A stretch of 64,000 nucleotides of DNA from Arthrobacter rhombi (lineage in GTDB: Bacteria; Actinomycetota; Actinomycetes; Actinomycetales; Micrococcaceae), in the NCBI RefSeq assembly GCF_900163545.1, contig NZ_FUHW01000004.1, forward strand, positions 1-64,000. Reading direction: 5' to 3'. The first letter of the stretch is position 1, and the number at the start of each line of letters is the position of its first letter. A program made the translations under genes and the position numbers. This document shows positions 38,318-47,471 of this stretch, one piece after another. The notes below the pieces were generated by a model. It ran no database searches, was not told the DNA's origin, and was given only the letters and a program-made list of their open reading frames with translations.

Positions 38318-39316
38318 GTGGCGCAGTGGAATGACTATTGGGGTACCCCGGACTGGCTCGAGGAGATCGAGGGCTGGGTCTCCATGGTGCTCGACGCCTA
38401 CGATCTGCGAGGCACCGGCCCGTTGGAACGCGGGCCCATCCGGCTATGGTCCACCCAAGTCCTGGTCCCCACGGATCACGGCACCCTCTACGTCAAGGCG
38501 ATCAATCCCGGCCAACAGGCAGAAGTTGCCGTCACCACGACGGCGGCCGGCATCGCCCCCGACCAGTTGGTCATGCCCCTGGCCGTGGAACCGATGCGTG
38601 GCTGGATGATCTCCCCCGACTACGGGGAGACGATGGCCAGAATCCCCAGCACCGACCACCAGCTGTGGGAGCGGATCCTACGCGATTTCGCCCGACTGCA
38701 GAAAACTCTCATCCCCCACGGTGACGAGCTCTTCGATGCGGGCCTGAACCAGTTCGATCCGCGGCATCTGCCCGCCTACATCGACGACCAGGTCATGTTC
38801 CACGCCACCCTGCCTTCCGAGCACCCGCTGCACCTTCCGGCCCGTGATGCGGAGGAACTCGATAGCCAGCTCGGTCCGGTGCGCACCATGTGCGAATTCT
38901 TGGCTGAAGCCGCGGTGCCGTTGTCCTTGGATCATAACGACCTGCACCGCGGCAACGCCTTTCTGCCGGCCTCCACGGACGAACCATTGCGTTTCCTTGA
39001 CCTCGGCGACGCCTACTGGGCCCACCCGTTCTCCTCGCTGGCGGTTCCGCTGGCCACCATGTCCAAGGAGTTGAAGACGACGCCTGCGGATCCGCGCATC
39101 CGCCAAGCGGTGTCCGCCTACCTGCGGGAGTGGGAGGAATACGGCACACCGGCCGAACTCGGTCGTCTGATCGAACCTGCCCTACGTCTGGGCAAGCTGC
39201 AGTCGCACGGGACCTGGGTATCGATGCTGGCCGGGGCCAGCGACGCCGATATGGAGCGCTATGCCGTCCGGGCCCTGCGCCCGCTGGCAGAACTGGTCAC
39301 CCCACTGACCCTCTAG
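38318..39316 (+). CDS. APH-fold phosphotransferase of unknown substrate
   Basis: A 332-residue protein with the kinase-like catalytic loop HNDLHRGN (206-213) and metal-binding DLGD (228-231), the hallmarks of the aminoglycoside phosphotransferase/choline kinase fold. Lys60 in TLYVKAIN may bind ATP. Start is GTG 38318, nine bases after the permease stop, so it is probably co-transcribed with it. Unlike the kinase at 1485 the catalytic loop reads HND instead of HGD. Substrate unknown; a nucleobase link is not supported by the fold. Confidence 0.75.
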   Translation: MAQWNDYWGTPDWLEEIEGWVSMVLDAYDLRGTGPLERGPIRLWSTQVLVPTDHGTLYVKAINPGQQAEVAVTTTAAGIAPDQLVMPLAVEPMRGWMISPDYGETMARIPSTDHQLWERILRDFARLQKTLIPHGDELFDAGLNQFDPRHLPAYIDDQVMFHATLPSEHPLHLPARDAEELDSQLGPVRTMCEFLAEAAVPLSLDHNDLHRGNAFLPASTDEPLRFLDLGDAYWAHPFSSLAVPLATMSKELKTTPADPRIRQAVSAYLREWEEYGTPAELGRLIEPALRLGKLQSHGTWVSMLAGASDADMERYAVRALRPLAELVTPLTL

Positions 39317-40158
39317 GAGGCGGGGTGCGGCGGTAGCGGATCGGTCGCTTCGCGCTGCGGCCAGAGCCCCCGCGCGTTCATGACCGCGGCCAGAACATCG
39401 GCCCGGTCGGTCATCACCCCATCCACACCCAGATCCAGCAGCCGGTCCATATCCTGACGGTCGTTGACCACCCACACATGCACGTGGATTCCTGCCCGGT
39501 GGGCCTGGGCCAGGAAACGCGGGGTGATAACGCGTAGCGGGCCCTGACGTTCGGGAACCTGCAGGGCGGCGATCCCCCTGAGCCGGCATCGCAGCAAAGC
39601 GAATGAACCGACCTTGCTCATCAGCACAGCCAGCACGATGGTCACCAGGCCCGGGCTCGACGCCGTGGGGGCCTCCAGCAGGCGCAGCACCCGGTGGCGG
39701 CGTGCATCCGAGAAGGAGGCCACCAGCACCCGGTCGTGGGCCGCGTATTTGTTGATCAGGTTGGCGAACGGGGCCACGGAGGCTTCGTCCTTGATATCAA
39801 CGTTCAGGCGGGCATCCGGCCAGGCGGCGAGCACTTCCTCGAAACGTGGGATCCGGCGTCCCGAGACCCTGACTGTGGCAAGCTCCGCATAGTCGTGGTC
39901 GGCGATCGCGCCCGTGCCGTCGCTCACCCGATCAAGTTCCTCATCATGGAAGACCACCACGACGCCATCCCGGGTGGTGTGCACATCCAGTTCCAGATAT
40001 CCGAAGCCACGGTTGATCGCCGCGCCGAATGCCTCCATGGTGTTTTCACCACCGTCGAGTGACTCACCGCGGTGGGCAAAGGCCAATGGCCCATCGTCAC
40101 GGGCGGGGCCACCAGTAGGATGCAGGTAAGGGAACCTGCTCGTTTGCCGAGTTCTCAC
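39313..40158 (-). CDS. Glycerophosphodiester phosphodiesterase
   Basis: Hydrolyses glycerophosphodiesters to glycerol-3-phosphate and an alcohol. About 281 residues with the metal-binding AFAHRGES, ENTMEAF, ELDVHTTRDG and VFHDEELDR motifs in the usual order. GTG 40158 is the probable start; a TTG at 40179 is also in frame. No signal peptide, so the enzyme is cytoplasmic. The 3' end overlaps the phosphotransferase by four bases tail to tail. Confidence 0.88.
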   Translation of the reverse strand: MRTRQTSRFPYLHPTGGPARDDGPLAFAHRGESLDGGENTMEAFGAAINRGFGYLELDVHTTRDGVVVVFHDEELDRVSDGTGAIADHDYAELATVRVSGRRIPRFEEVLAAWPDARLNVDIKDEASVAPFANLINKYAAHDRVLVASFSDARRHRVLRLLEAPTASSPGLVTIVLAVLMSKVGSFALLRCRLRGIAALQVPERQGPLRVITPRFLAQAHRAGIHVHVWVVNDRQDMDRLLDLGVDGVMTDRADVLAAVMNARGLWPQREATDPLPPHPAS

Positions 40159-40190
40159 AGTGCCGACTCTACCGCCCAAGGAGGTCCCCG

Positions 40191-40874
40191 GTGGGTGTAG
40201 CTACAGTGCACCACACGTTCGCCGCCCCGGGCCCTGACCCGCAGGCCAATGTCGAACGGATCCGCGCCTGGGCCGAGACCGCCAGCGACGCCGGCGCTTC
40301 CCTGCTGCTCACCCCGGAACTCTTCGTCACCGCCGAGCGGGCCACCGGGTCGGCGGCCCTCCGCGAGAGGCTCCGCACCATCGCGGTGGGCGCAGGGGTG
40401 GGGTTGATCGCCTCCACGGTGGAGACGTCCGGGCGGAAGGCCTTCATCGGGGCCCATTGGTGGGATGCCCACGGGGCCTTGGTGGCCCACACCCGCAAGC
40501 ATCTTCTCGCCCACTGGCAACTGGCCCGCGGGTTCTCCTCGTGGGGCGGCACACCACCCATCATTCCCGAATCGGTATATTCCGTGTCGGGCCTACAGGG
40601 TCCGGTCGCCCTCGCCTTTTCCGCGGATGCCAGGGATCCCTCGATCGGCTATTACCTGCGCGATCACGGAGTCAGGACCATCCTCGCCCTCGATGACATC
40701 GGCACCCAGGAGCTGGCCTCGGTGAACACCGGCAGCTGGGCGCCGAAGAACACGGGGGTCCCGTTCCCGCAATCCGGCCTGCTGCCCGAGCCATTATTGC
40801 GCCCCCTGCCACGGGTTGCCGACTCCTGGTGGACGGGCCCGGGGCCTCGCCAGCCGACTGATTACGGTTCCTGA
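40191..40874 (+). CDS. Nitrilase-superfamily protein lacking the catalytic cysteine
   Basis: A 227-residue protein, shorter than the usual 260-280. Start is GTG 40191 behind AAGGAGGT. Two members of the Glu-Lys-Cys triad are seen: Glu43 in LLTPELF and Lys103 in TRKHLL. At the nucleophile site, where carbon-nitrogen hydrolases have xCxDxRxP, the sequence is FSADARDP (143-150), with Ser144 in place of Cys; the whole protein has no cysteine at all. It is therefore unlikely to be an active amidase and may be a binding or regulatory protein. Family assignment rests on these three sites and the strand pattern. Confidence 0.65.
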   Translation: MGVATVHHTFAAPGPDPQANVERIRAWAETASDAGASLLLTPELFVTAERATGSAALRERLRTIAVGAGVGLIASTVETSGRKAFIGAHWWDAHGALVAHTRKHLLAHWQLARGFSSWGGTPPIIPESVYSVSGLQGPVALAFSADARDPSIGYYLRDHGVRTILALDDIGTQELASVNTGSWAPKNTGVPFPQSGLLPEPLLRPLPRVADSWWTGPGPRQPTDYGS

Positions 40875-40914
40875 GCCGAGTCTCGGCAACCGCGAGGCGG
40901 GCGACGGACAGCGG

Positions 40915-41724
40915 TTAGAGGGGCTCTCCGGAGAGCAGGCGTTCAATCACCTGGGCGACACCATCATCCTGCAGTGACGCGGTGGTGCGCCCCGCGGCGG
41001 CCTTTGCCAGCGCATGCCCTGATTCCATGGCGTAGCCGCGTCCGGCCCAGGCCAGCATCTGCACGTCGTTGGGCATGTCCCCGAAGGCGATGACCTCGGC
41101 GGCGGTAACACCCAGTTCGAGCGCGTATTCGGCCAGCGTGACGGCCTTATTGACGCCCGGGTGCGACATTTCCAGGAGGGAGACGCCGGGGGCCGAATGG
41201 GTCACCGACACCAGATCCGCGACCTCGGGTTCCACGAGGGTTTGGAAGGCCTCTGCATCATATCGTGAGGTCTTGGCCAGCAGTTTCACGACGCCTTCGG
41301 CCTCCAGCCGGCCCACGTCGAACGGCGCTTCGGCCATCACCGGCAACCGGGAAGCCTCCTCGGCGTCGATGAAACCAGGTTCGAGCAGTAAACCGGAGAG
41401 GGTCTCCGCGGCGAACGTCGCCGCCGGCTCGAGGGTCTGGATGCGTCGGCGGACCTCGCCCACGGCGGGGCCCGGAACTTGGTGGCTGCCCAGGATCCGT
41501 TCGCCCTCAAGGTCGTAGACCAACGCGCCGTTGGAACAGATGACCGTTCCCAGATGGCCGAGCGCCCGTTGCACGGGGCTCAGCCAGCGAAAGGGGCGTC
41601 CGGTGACGAAGACCACGTGGATTCCTGCCGCACGGGCAGCGGCGAAAGCCCGAACCGTTCGCGGGGAAATCGTCTCGTCCGGGTGCAGGATGGTGCCGTC
41701 GAGGTCGCTGGCTATGAGTCGCAT
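40915..41724 (-). CDS. HAD-IIB (Cof-type) phosphatase
   Basis: A 269-residue phosphatase with SDLDGTILHP, FVTGRPFRW and FGDMPNDVQMLAWAGRGYAM. The C-terminal part closely follows the pattern of the paralogue at 18013 (AGRG-AM...ALA-VIERLL). It is followed upstream on the same strand by a PfkB kinase gene 27 bases away, so the two probably share a transcript and may act on phosphorylated sugars. Confidence 0.87.
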   Translation of the reverse strand: MRLIASDLDGTILHPDETISPRTVRAFAAARAAGIHVVFVTGRPFRWLSPVQRALGHLGTVICSNGALVYDLEGERILGSHQVPGPAVGEVRRRIQTLEPAATFAAETLSGLLLEPGFIDAEEASRLPVMAEAPFDVGRLEAEGVVKLLAKTSRYDAEAFQTLVEPEVADLVSVTHSAPGVSLLEMSHPGVNKAVTLAEYALELGVTAAEVIAFGDMPNDVQMLAWAGRGYAMESGHALAKAAAGRTTASLQDDGVAQVIERLLSGEPL

Positions 41725-41751
41725 GGGTACCGGAGGCTCAGGGGTGCCCGG

Positions 41752-42666
41752 TCAGGAGATTTCGTCGCGCCGCGGCGGGTTGGCACCGGCCCGAGAAACG
41801 GTGATCGCGGCAGCCCGGGCGGCATAGTCGAGGATTTCCTCGAGCTGGGCAACCGAAAGCCCGCGCAGCGCCTCCCGGCGTGCCGCCCCGACCAGGCCGC
41901 GGTCCACGAGGGTGGACAGCAGGGCCGCCATGAACGAATCCCCGGCACCGACGGTATCGGCAACATCGACGACCGGTGCCTGGGTCCGCGCTTCGCCGGC
42001 AGCAACGACACCCCAGGGGCCGCCGGAGCCGTAGGTCGCCACGACCATGGCCGGGCCGAGTTCGAGCCAAGCGTGGGCCGTATCCTCGATGCTGCGTTCG
42101 GGGTAGAGCCAGGCCAGATCGGAGTCGCTGGCCCGCACCACATCGCTGAGGGCGACGAAGCGTTCGACATCTTCGATGGCCTGTGAATGATTGGTGACGA
42201 AGCTGGGACGCACATTCGGGTCGTAGGAGATCGTCGCATGTGGACGGGCGCGTTCCACGGCGGCCCTGACGGTGCCGGCACCGGGCTCCAGGACGGTGGC
42301 GATCGATCCGGTATGCAGCAGTTGGCTGTCGGCCAGGGCATCGGATGCTCCCGGGTCGAAGGCCGACAGATCCCAGACCATGTCGAACTCGTAGCTGGCC
42401 GCACCGACGGGGTCCAGGGTGCCGCGCGCCGTGGAGGTGGGCAGGGCATCGGGGGAGAGTACTTCCTGCACGTCGTTGGAGCGCAGGTGCTCGTGGATCA
42501 TGGCCCCGTATTCGTCGTCGCCATAGCGTCCGACGAAGGAGACGGGATGGCCCAGTCGTGCCAGCCCGACCGCCACATTCATGGGGCTGCCCCCCACATA
42601 GGCCTGGGGCGCGGCGAGGCCGCCGGACAGCACGTCAACGAGGGCTTCGCCCATAACAGTCAGCAC
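41752..42666 (-). CDS. PfkB-family carbohydrate kinase (fructokinase-like)
   Basis: A 304-residue ribokinase-fold kinase. PfkB signature 1 appears in GGSPMNVAVGLARLG and signature 2, with the catalytic aspartate and anion hole, in DTVGAGDSFMAALL. The sequence resembles fructokinases, but ribose or other sugars are possible. No sugar transporter or regulator lies nearby to decide. Precedes the HAD phosphatase gene on the same strand. Confidence 0.88.
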   Translation of the reverse strand: MLTVMGEALVDVLSGGLAAPQAYVGGSPMNVAVGLARLGHPVSFVGRYGDDEYGAMIHEHLRSNDVQEVLSPDALPTSTARGTLDPVGAASYEFDMVWDLSAFDPGASDALADSQLLHTGSIATVLEPGAGTVRAAVERARPHATISYDPNVRPSFVTNHSQAIEDVERFVALSDVVRASDSDLAWLYPERSIEDTAHAWLELGPAMVVATYGSGGPWGVVAAGEARTQAPVVDVADTVGAGDSFMAALLSTLVDRGLVGAARREALRGLSVAQLEEILDYAARAAAITVSRAGANPPRRDEIS

Positions 42667-42747
42667 TACTCAACCTTACCTTTGCTCTCGGTGGATGCCT
42701 GAAGGCGCCCACCGGACGGTGTTCCCGTGCGCCGTCGCCCGACCCTG

Positions 42748-43575
42748 CTAGGCAGGAACGGCCAGTTCGGCCAAGGCCACCAGACAAGCATCCCATGCCG
42801 GGGTCCCGGGAGTGATCAACGCCTGGTGGTCACCGGTCGTGAAGACCATTCGTGCCGGGTCGCCTTGGGCCCGCGCCGCGTCCGTATAAGCCCGCGAAAG
42901 GGCCGAAGGAACATCTGCATCGGATTTACCGTGGACGGCGATGACCGGGACTCCGATGGGCAGCATCCGCACCGGGTCGGCCAGCTGCCAACGCCGCGGG
43001 TCCTCCTCCGAGGTGACTTCCATGAGCTTCACGGCCGCAGAGTGGCTGAGCTTGAGCCAATTCGCCATCCACAATTCCAGCACTCCTGCCTGGCTGACGA
43101 CGCCGTCGACCTTCACTGCCGGTTCCGCTCCGGGAGCACCGGCGGGGAGTTTATGTCGGCCGGCGGCCCACGCCGCGAGATGCCCTCCTGCGGAATGGCC
43201 CAGAACGACGACGTGGCCCCGTTCCAGTCCTGCCTCGGCTAGCACCGGCCCGAGGGCGTCGATGCCTGCGGAAACATCCTCGAATGTTTCGGGCCATCCC
43301 CCCGTATCGGGGCCCCTGACCTCGGCATCGGTGGTCCGCCGATATTCCAGGTTCCAGACCACCCAGCCACGGCGGACCAGATCCGCGGCGAGCGGATGCC
43401 CCAGCGAGGCATCGTAGGTATCGCGCCAGAATCCACCGTGGATGATGACGATGACCCCCGGAAGCCGTCGCTCACTGGGTACATATAGTTCGGCGTATTG
43501 GCTCGGGTTCGGCCCATAGTGGTGGACCGAATCCGGTTGACGTCCGGGTGCCGCCGCGTCGTCCTGTGCTGCCAT
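42748..43575 (-). CDS. Alpha/beta hydrolase (esterase/kynurenine formamidase-like)
   Basis: A 275-residue hydrolase. Nucleophile elbow GHSAGGH, oxyanion motif HGGFWR, and a late GDHQALI carrying the catalytic histidine. The HGG-W pattern with GHSAGG resembles the hormone-sensitive-lipase and kynurenine-formamidase groups. ATG 43575 (a GTG directly before it is in frame) lies just after the stop of the enoyl-CoA hydratase gene, so the two are co-transcribed. Confidence 0.82.
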   Translation of the reverse strand: MAAQDDAAAPGRQPDSVHHYGPNPSQYAELYVPSERRLPGVIVIIHGGFWRDTYDASLGHPLAADLVRRGWVVWNLEYRRTTDAEVRGPDTGGWPETFEDVSAGIDALGPVLAEAGLERGHVVVLGHSAGGHLAAWAAGRHKLPAGAPGAEPAVKVDGVVSQAGVLELWMANWLKLSHSAAVKLMEVTSEEDPRRWQLADPVRMLPIGVPVIAVHGKSDADVPSALSRAYTDAARAQGDPARMVFTTGDHQALITPGTPAWDACLVALAELAVPA

Positions 43576-43578
43576 CAC

Positions 43579-44388
43579 TCAGCGCCCCGGGAAGGCGGGG
43601 GTCTCCTTGGCCAGGAAGGCTGCCCGTCCGACCACCGAATCCTCGGTTGCGAAGGCCTCACGGAAGCTCTCCACTTCGGCTTCCAGGCCAGCGGCCACGG
43701 GGAGCCCGTTGATCCGGTTCAACGCCCGTTTGGTGTTGTCCACCGAGGTGGGTGCCTTGGTCGCGATTTCCTGAACAGTGGCCTTGGCCCCTGCCAGCAG
43801 GGCCTCGGCATCGTCGAAGAGCGCATTGGCCAAACCAATCCGCAGGGCCTCATCGGCCTTGATGCGGCGTCCGGTGTAGATCAGTTCGCGCGCCTGGCCC
43901 AGGCCGATGCGCTGCTGCAGGCGCACCGAGCCGCCAAATCCGGGAACCAACCCCAGGTTGACCTCCGGCTGGCCGAAGCTGCCACGGGCGCTGGTGTAGA
44001 TGAAGTCGCAGGCCAGGGCGAGTTCGCACCCTCCACCGAGCGCAAATCCGTTGACCGCGGCGATCACCGGAACGGGCAGCGCCTCCAGCCGGGTGGTCAC
44101 CGTATGCATCTGCCGGGCGTAGGCCTCGGCGGCGTCGGCGCTCATCGAGCTCATTTCGCGGATATCCGCACCGGCCACGAAGGCCTTATCGCCGGCACCG
44201 GTGAGGATGATCCCGCGGATGGGCCACTGGGCGTCAATGCCCACTGCTGATAGTTTCTCGGTCAAGGCCAAAAGGTCCTCGACCACGGCCGCTGCCAGGG
44301 CGTTCATGGCCTCCGGGCGGTTCACGGTCACCACCAAGGCGGAGCCGTCGGTTTCGAGAAGTAGCGTCTCGTAGCTACCGAAATCCAT
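43579..44388 (-). CDS. Enoyl-CoA hydratase/isomerase family protein
   Basis: A crotonase-fold protein of about 269 residues. The oxyanion hole segments are AFVAGADIREM and NGFALGGGCELALACD; the glutamate of QPEVNLGLVPG fits a hydratase acid/base residue. GGAAGG precedes ATG 44388. It most likely hydrates enoyl-CoA in fatty-acid breakdown. No thiolase or acyl-CoA dehydrogenase lies nearby; only the hydrolase gene follows. Confidence 0.9.
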   Translation of the reverse strand: MDFGSYETLLLETDGSALVVTVNRPEAMNALAAAVVEDLLALTEKLSAVGIDAQWPIRGIILTGAGDKAFVAGADIREMSSMSADAAEAYARQMHTVTTRLEALPVPVIAAVNGFALGGGCELALACDFIYTSARGSFGQPEVNLGLVPGFGGSVRLQQRIGLGQARELIYTGRRIKADEALRIGLANALFDDAEALLAGAKATVQEIATKAPTSVDNTKRALNRINGLPVAAGLEAEVESFREAFATEDSVVGRAAFLAKETPAFPGR

Positions 44389-44445
44389 GTGTGCTTCCTT
44401 CCGGGTCGTCATTGACCAGCGCGGGGCGCCAGTCCCCCCAGCATG

Positions 44446-45711
44446 TCAGAGTCGCGGCGGGTGCTGGCGGAACTTGCGGAATTGGTTCAACGAGGTCAGC
44501 GCAATGTACCAGAGCCTACGGGGATGGCGTTCGGCGCGGTAGAGCAACGGGTTGGCCACGCGGCGGGTGCGCATCAGTTCGCGGGCCTTCTCCCCGACGG
44601 GGCCCCGCAGGTGACGGCGCAGCAGCGCCAGCGGGAGCACCGTGTAGAGCACGTGGGCATCGGCGACCAGCGGAGCAGCGTCGGGATCCGCGGCAGGCTG
44701 CTCACCGTCGTCGTACTCCGCTCCAAGGTACTCGCGGACGTAAAAGCGTGCCGCGTTATGGCCGGCAGCGCTCATGTAGTAGTGGTTTCGGCCCAGCCGC
44801 GGGTTCAGTTCGAAGAACTTCACCTGGCCGTCGCGCGGATCAAGTTTGGCGTCGAACATGGAGAATCCGGTCCACCCCAGGTGCTCGAGGATCCGTCGAC
44901 CCTGATCGATGAACTCGTCGTTGACGCCGGTCACGATGGCCGCCGAATTCCCCAACACCAAGGGGGCGTGTTCCTCCACGACGACTTCCCCGTACGCGGC
45001 GAAACGGACGCGGGCGTCCCGGTCGGAGTAGAAGGTACACAGGCGCATGTTCGTGTCGCCGCCTTCGATGAGCTCCTGCAAAATGAAAGGGCTGGTATAG
45101 CCGGAGGCTCGGATGCGCGCGAGCAGATCGTCGAGTTCTTCGCGCGTGGCCAGGGTGTGGACCTTCTGCTTGCCGGCGAACTTCACATGGACCCAGGCAC
45201 TGCTGTCTGCGGGCTTGCCGATCAGCGGGAACGGCAGATCCGCAGGCAACGGCTGCGGGGCGGCGGGTTCGTAGGTGATCGTCCGCGGATGCGGGATACC
45301 CAGCTCGGCGCACAGGGCATAGAAGTTCTGCTTCAGTGCCGCCCGTTCAATGGTCGCCGCCTCCGGATAAGGGATGGTGTACCAGGGTTCGAGTTCTGCG
45401 CGATGGGCGGTGATGGTCTCGACGTGCAGGTCCAACGAACCACAAAGCATGAGGGGCCGGGGGCGCTGCCCGTCGGCCGTGAGATCACGAGCCACCTGCA
45501 CAAGATGTTCGACGACGCGGCCCGGGTCGGTCATGCTTCCCGCAGGTCGGACGTCGATGGCCACCGAATGCTCCAGCACCCCGTTGCTGCCCGCAGGAAC
45601 TGCCACACTGACGACCCCGTAGGCCTCGTGGAACTCGCGGGCTAGCGAATAGGTGCCGATGTCCCCGCCGAGGATGACCGGGACGAACGGCTGTGAATCC
45701 AAAATGCGCAT
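44446..45711 (-). CDS. ATP-grasp carboxylate-amine ligase, D-aspartate ligase (Aslfm)-like
   Basis: A 421-residue ATP-grasp ligase. The N-terminal FVPVILGGDIGTYSLARE, the central PLIGKPADSSAWV, the nucleotide loop ILQELIEGGDTNMR and the metal-binding FDAKLDPRDGQVKFFELNPR match the arrangement I recall for the Enterococcus faecium peptidoglycan D-aspartate ligase Aslfm. That enzyme adds D-Asp to the lysine side chain of cell-wall precursors. Here the amino acid added, and whether the acceptor is cell wall, cannot be read from sequence. ATG 45711 is chosen over TTG 45720. Monocistronic by position. Confidence 0.72.
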   Translation of the reverse strand: MRILDSQPFVPVILGGDIGTYSLAREFHEAYGVVSVAVPAGSNGVLEHSVAIDVRPAGSMTDPGRVVEHLVQVARDLTADGQRPRPLMLCGSLDLHVETITAHRAELEPWYTIPYPEAATIERAALKQNFYALCAELGIPHPRTITYEPAAPQPLPADLPFPLIGKPADSSAWVHVKFAGKQKVHTLATREELDDLLARIRASGYTSPFILQELIEGGDTNMRLCTFYSDRDARVRFAAYGEVVVEEHAPLVLGNSAAIVTGVNDEFIDQGRRILEHLGWTGFSMFDAKLDPRDGQVKFFELNPRLGRNHYYMSAAGHNAARFYVREYLGAEYDDGEQPAADPDAAPLVADAHVLYTVLPLALLRRHLRGPVGEKARELMRTRRVANPLLYRAERHPRRLWYIALTSLNQFRKFRQHPPRL

Positions 45712-45890
45712 GGACTCCAATCTATCCGGATCCGGGCGCCTGTCCGAACCGGGCGCACGAGGCCACTAGGCAAAACACGTGAGCTGCAGCACAATAGCCT
45801 GAGGCAACCATCCGCAGGTTGTCCGCGCCTCTTTCACCGGAAACGTCGCGCATATTTTTCTGCGGTTTCACGGCAGGGAAGGCATATTCC

Positions 45891-47282
45891 ATGGGGATTC
45901 TCGATCGATCGCATTCCATCGCCCCACCGGGGTTCAACCGGTGGCTCATCCCACCGGCGGCGCTGGCGGTGCACCTATGCATTGGGCAGGCCTACGCGAC
46001 CAGCGTGTACAAAACAGCGCTGATCGGCCATTTCGAGGCCTCGCAAACGGCGATCGGGGTGATCTTCTCCATCGCCATCGTCATGTTGGGACTCTCGGCG
46101 GCCATCATGGGCACCTGGGTTGAACGCTCCGGACCCCGCAAATCGATGTTCGTTGCTGCCACGTTCTGGGCCTCCGGCTTCCTGATCGGGGCACTGGGGA
46201 TCTTCTCCGGGCAGCTGTGGTTGGTCTACCTCGGCTACGGAATCTTCGGTGGTATCGGTCTGGGCATCGGCTATATTTCGCCCGTATCCACCTTGATCAA
46301 ATGGTTTCCTGACCGCCCGGGCATGGCGACCGGCCTGGCGATTATGGGCTTCGGCGGCGGAGCGCTGATCGCCTCGCCGCTGTCCACGCAACTGCTCAAG
46401 GCCTTCGACCCCGCTTCGGGGACCGAAGGGTGGGTGGCCAGCGGCGACGCCGTGGGGCGACTGTTCGCCACCCTGGGCATCGTGTACTTCCTGGTCATGA
46501 TGTACGGGGTGTTCAGCATTCGCGTTCCGGCCGATGGTTGGCGACCCAATGGTTGGGATCCGGCCCGGGTGAAGCATTCGCAATTGGTCACCCAGAACCA
46601 TGTCTCGGCGGCCAACTCCATCAAGACCCGCCAGTTCTGGCTGATCTGGACGGCGTTGTTCCTCAACGTCACCGCGGGCATCGGCATCCTCGAGCAGGCC
46701 TCGCCGATGATCCAGGACTTCTTCCGGGCCGAGAACGGCATCTCGGCGGTTTCCGCCGGTGTGGCCGGAGGATTCGTGGGTTTGCTCTCCATCGGCAACA
46801 TGGCGGGACGATTCCTCTGGTCGAGCACCTCGGATCTCATCGGCCGCAAGAACATCTACATGATCTACCTGGGTGTCGGGGCACTGCTGTACGTGATTCT
46901 GGCGTTCTTCGGCGGATCCAGCACCCTGCTTTTCATTCTGCTGGCCTTCGTGATCATCAGCTTCTACGGGGGTGGGTTCTCCACGGCACCCGCCTATCTG
47001 AAGGACCTCTTCGGCACCTTCCAGGTCGGGGCGATCCACGGACGCCTGCTGACTGCCTGGTCGGCAGCCGGGATCGCCGGCCCCCTCATCGTCAACGGCC
47101 TGTTGGATGCCCAAGGCAAGCCCGGCACGATGAATGCCCACAACTATTTGCCGGTGCTGCTGACCATGGTGGTCCTGCTCATCGCCGGATTCGTCGCGGC
47201 CGCACTGATCCGCCCCGTCGACCCGAGGTTTCATGAGCCGGAAAGAGAAACCGCCAGCACCACTGCCGAGGAGGCCCCATGA
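45891..47282 (+). CDS. OFA-family MFS transporter (oxalate/formate antiporter-like)
   Basis: A 463-residue MFS protein of 12 helices. The helix-1 segment HLCIGQAYATSVYKTAL, the loop ERSGPRKSMF and the central NRH-like FWSSTSDLIGRKNIYMIY region match the oxalate/formate antiporter group, which carries various carboxylates. ATG 45891 is preceded by GGGAAGG. A 48-codon gene overlaps the stop by four bases and probably encodes an accessory subunit. Divergent from the ATP-grasp gene over 170 bases. Confidence 0.87.
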   Translation: MGILDRSHSIAPPGFNRWLIPPAALAVHLCIGQAYATSVYKTALIGHFEASQTAIGVIFSIAIVMLGLSAAIMGTWVERSGPRKSMFVAATFWASGFLIGALGIFSGQLWLVYLGYGIFGGIGLGIGYISPVSTLIKWFPDRPGMATGLAIMGFGGGALIASPLSTQLLKAFDPASGTEGWVASGDAVGRLFATLGIVYFLVMMYGVFSIRVPADGWRPNGWDPARVKHSQLVTQNHVSAANSIKTRQFWLIWTALFLNVTAGIGILEQASPMIQDFFRAENGISAVSAGVAGGFVGLLSIGNMAGRFLWSSTSDLIGRKNIYMIYLGVGALLYVILAFFGGSSTLLFILLAFVIISFYGGGFSTAPAYLKDLFGTFQVGAIHGRLLTAWSAAGIAGPLIVNGLLDAQGKPGTMNAHNYLPVLLTMVVLLIAGFVAAALIRPVDPRFHEPERETASTTAEEAP

Positions 47283-47425
47283 GCACCACAGGTTCCAGTA
47301 CCCCCGAGCACATCCCGGTCAACGTCGCCCCGGCACGATTGGTCTTTGGGTGGATGCTGGTTGGTGTCCCTCTGCTCTACGGCGTGGTCACCACGCTCTC
47401 TCGCGTGGGCCAATTATTCCAATAG
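47279..47425 (+). CDS. Small membrane subunit of the MFS transporter
   Basis: A 48-residue protein, easily missed by gene finders. ATG 47279 overlaps the transporter stop (ATGA). A hydrophilic N-terminus of about 18 residues is followed by one transmembrane helix, FGWMLVGVPLLYGVVTTL, and a short tail ending in LFQ. Single-helix proteins of this size follow OFA-type transporter genes in many bacteria and are annotated as MFS transporter small subunit. Function is untested. Confidence 0.75.
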   Translation: MSTTGSSTPEHIPVNVAPARLVFGWMLVGVPLLYGVVTTLSRVGQLFQ

Positions 47426-47471
47426 TCCCCGAAGCCGGGCCGGACCTTTCCTGAGGGCCAGCCCGATTCGA

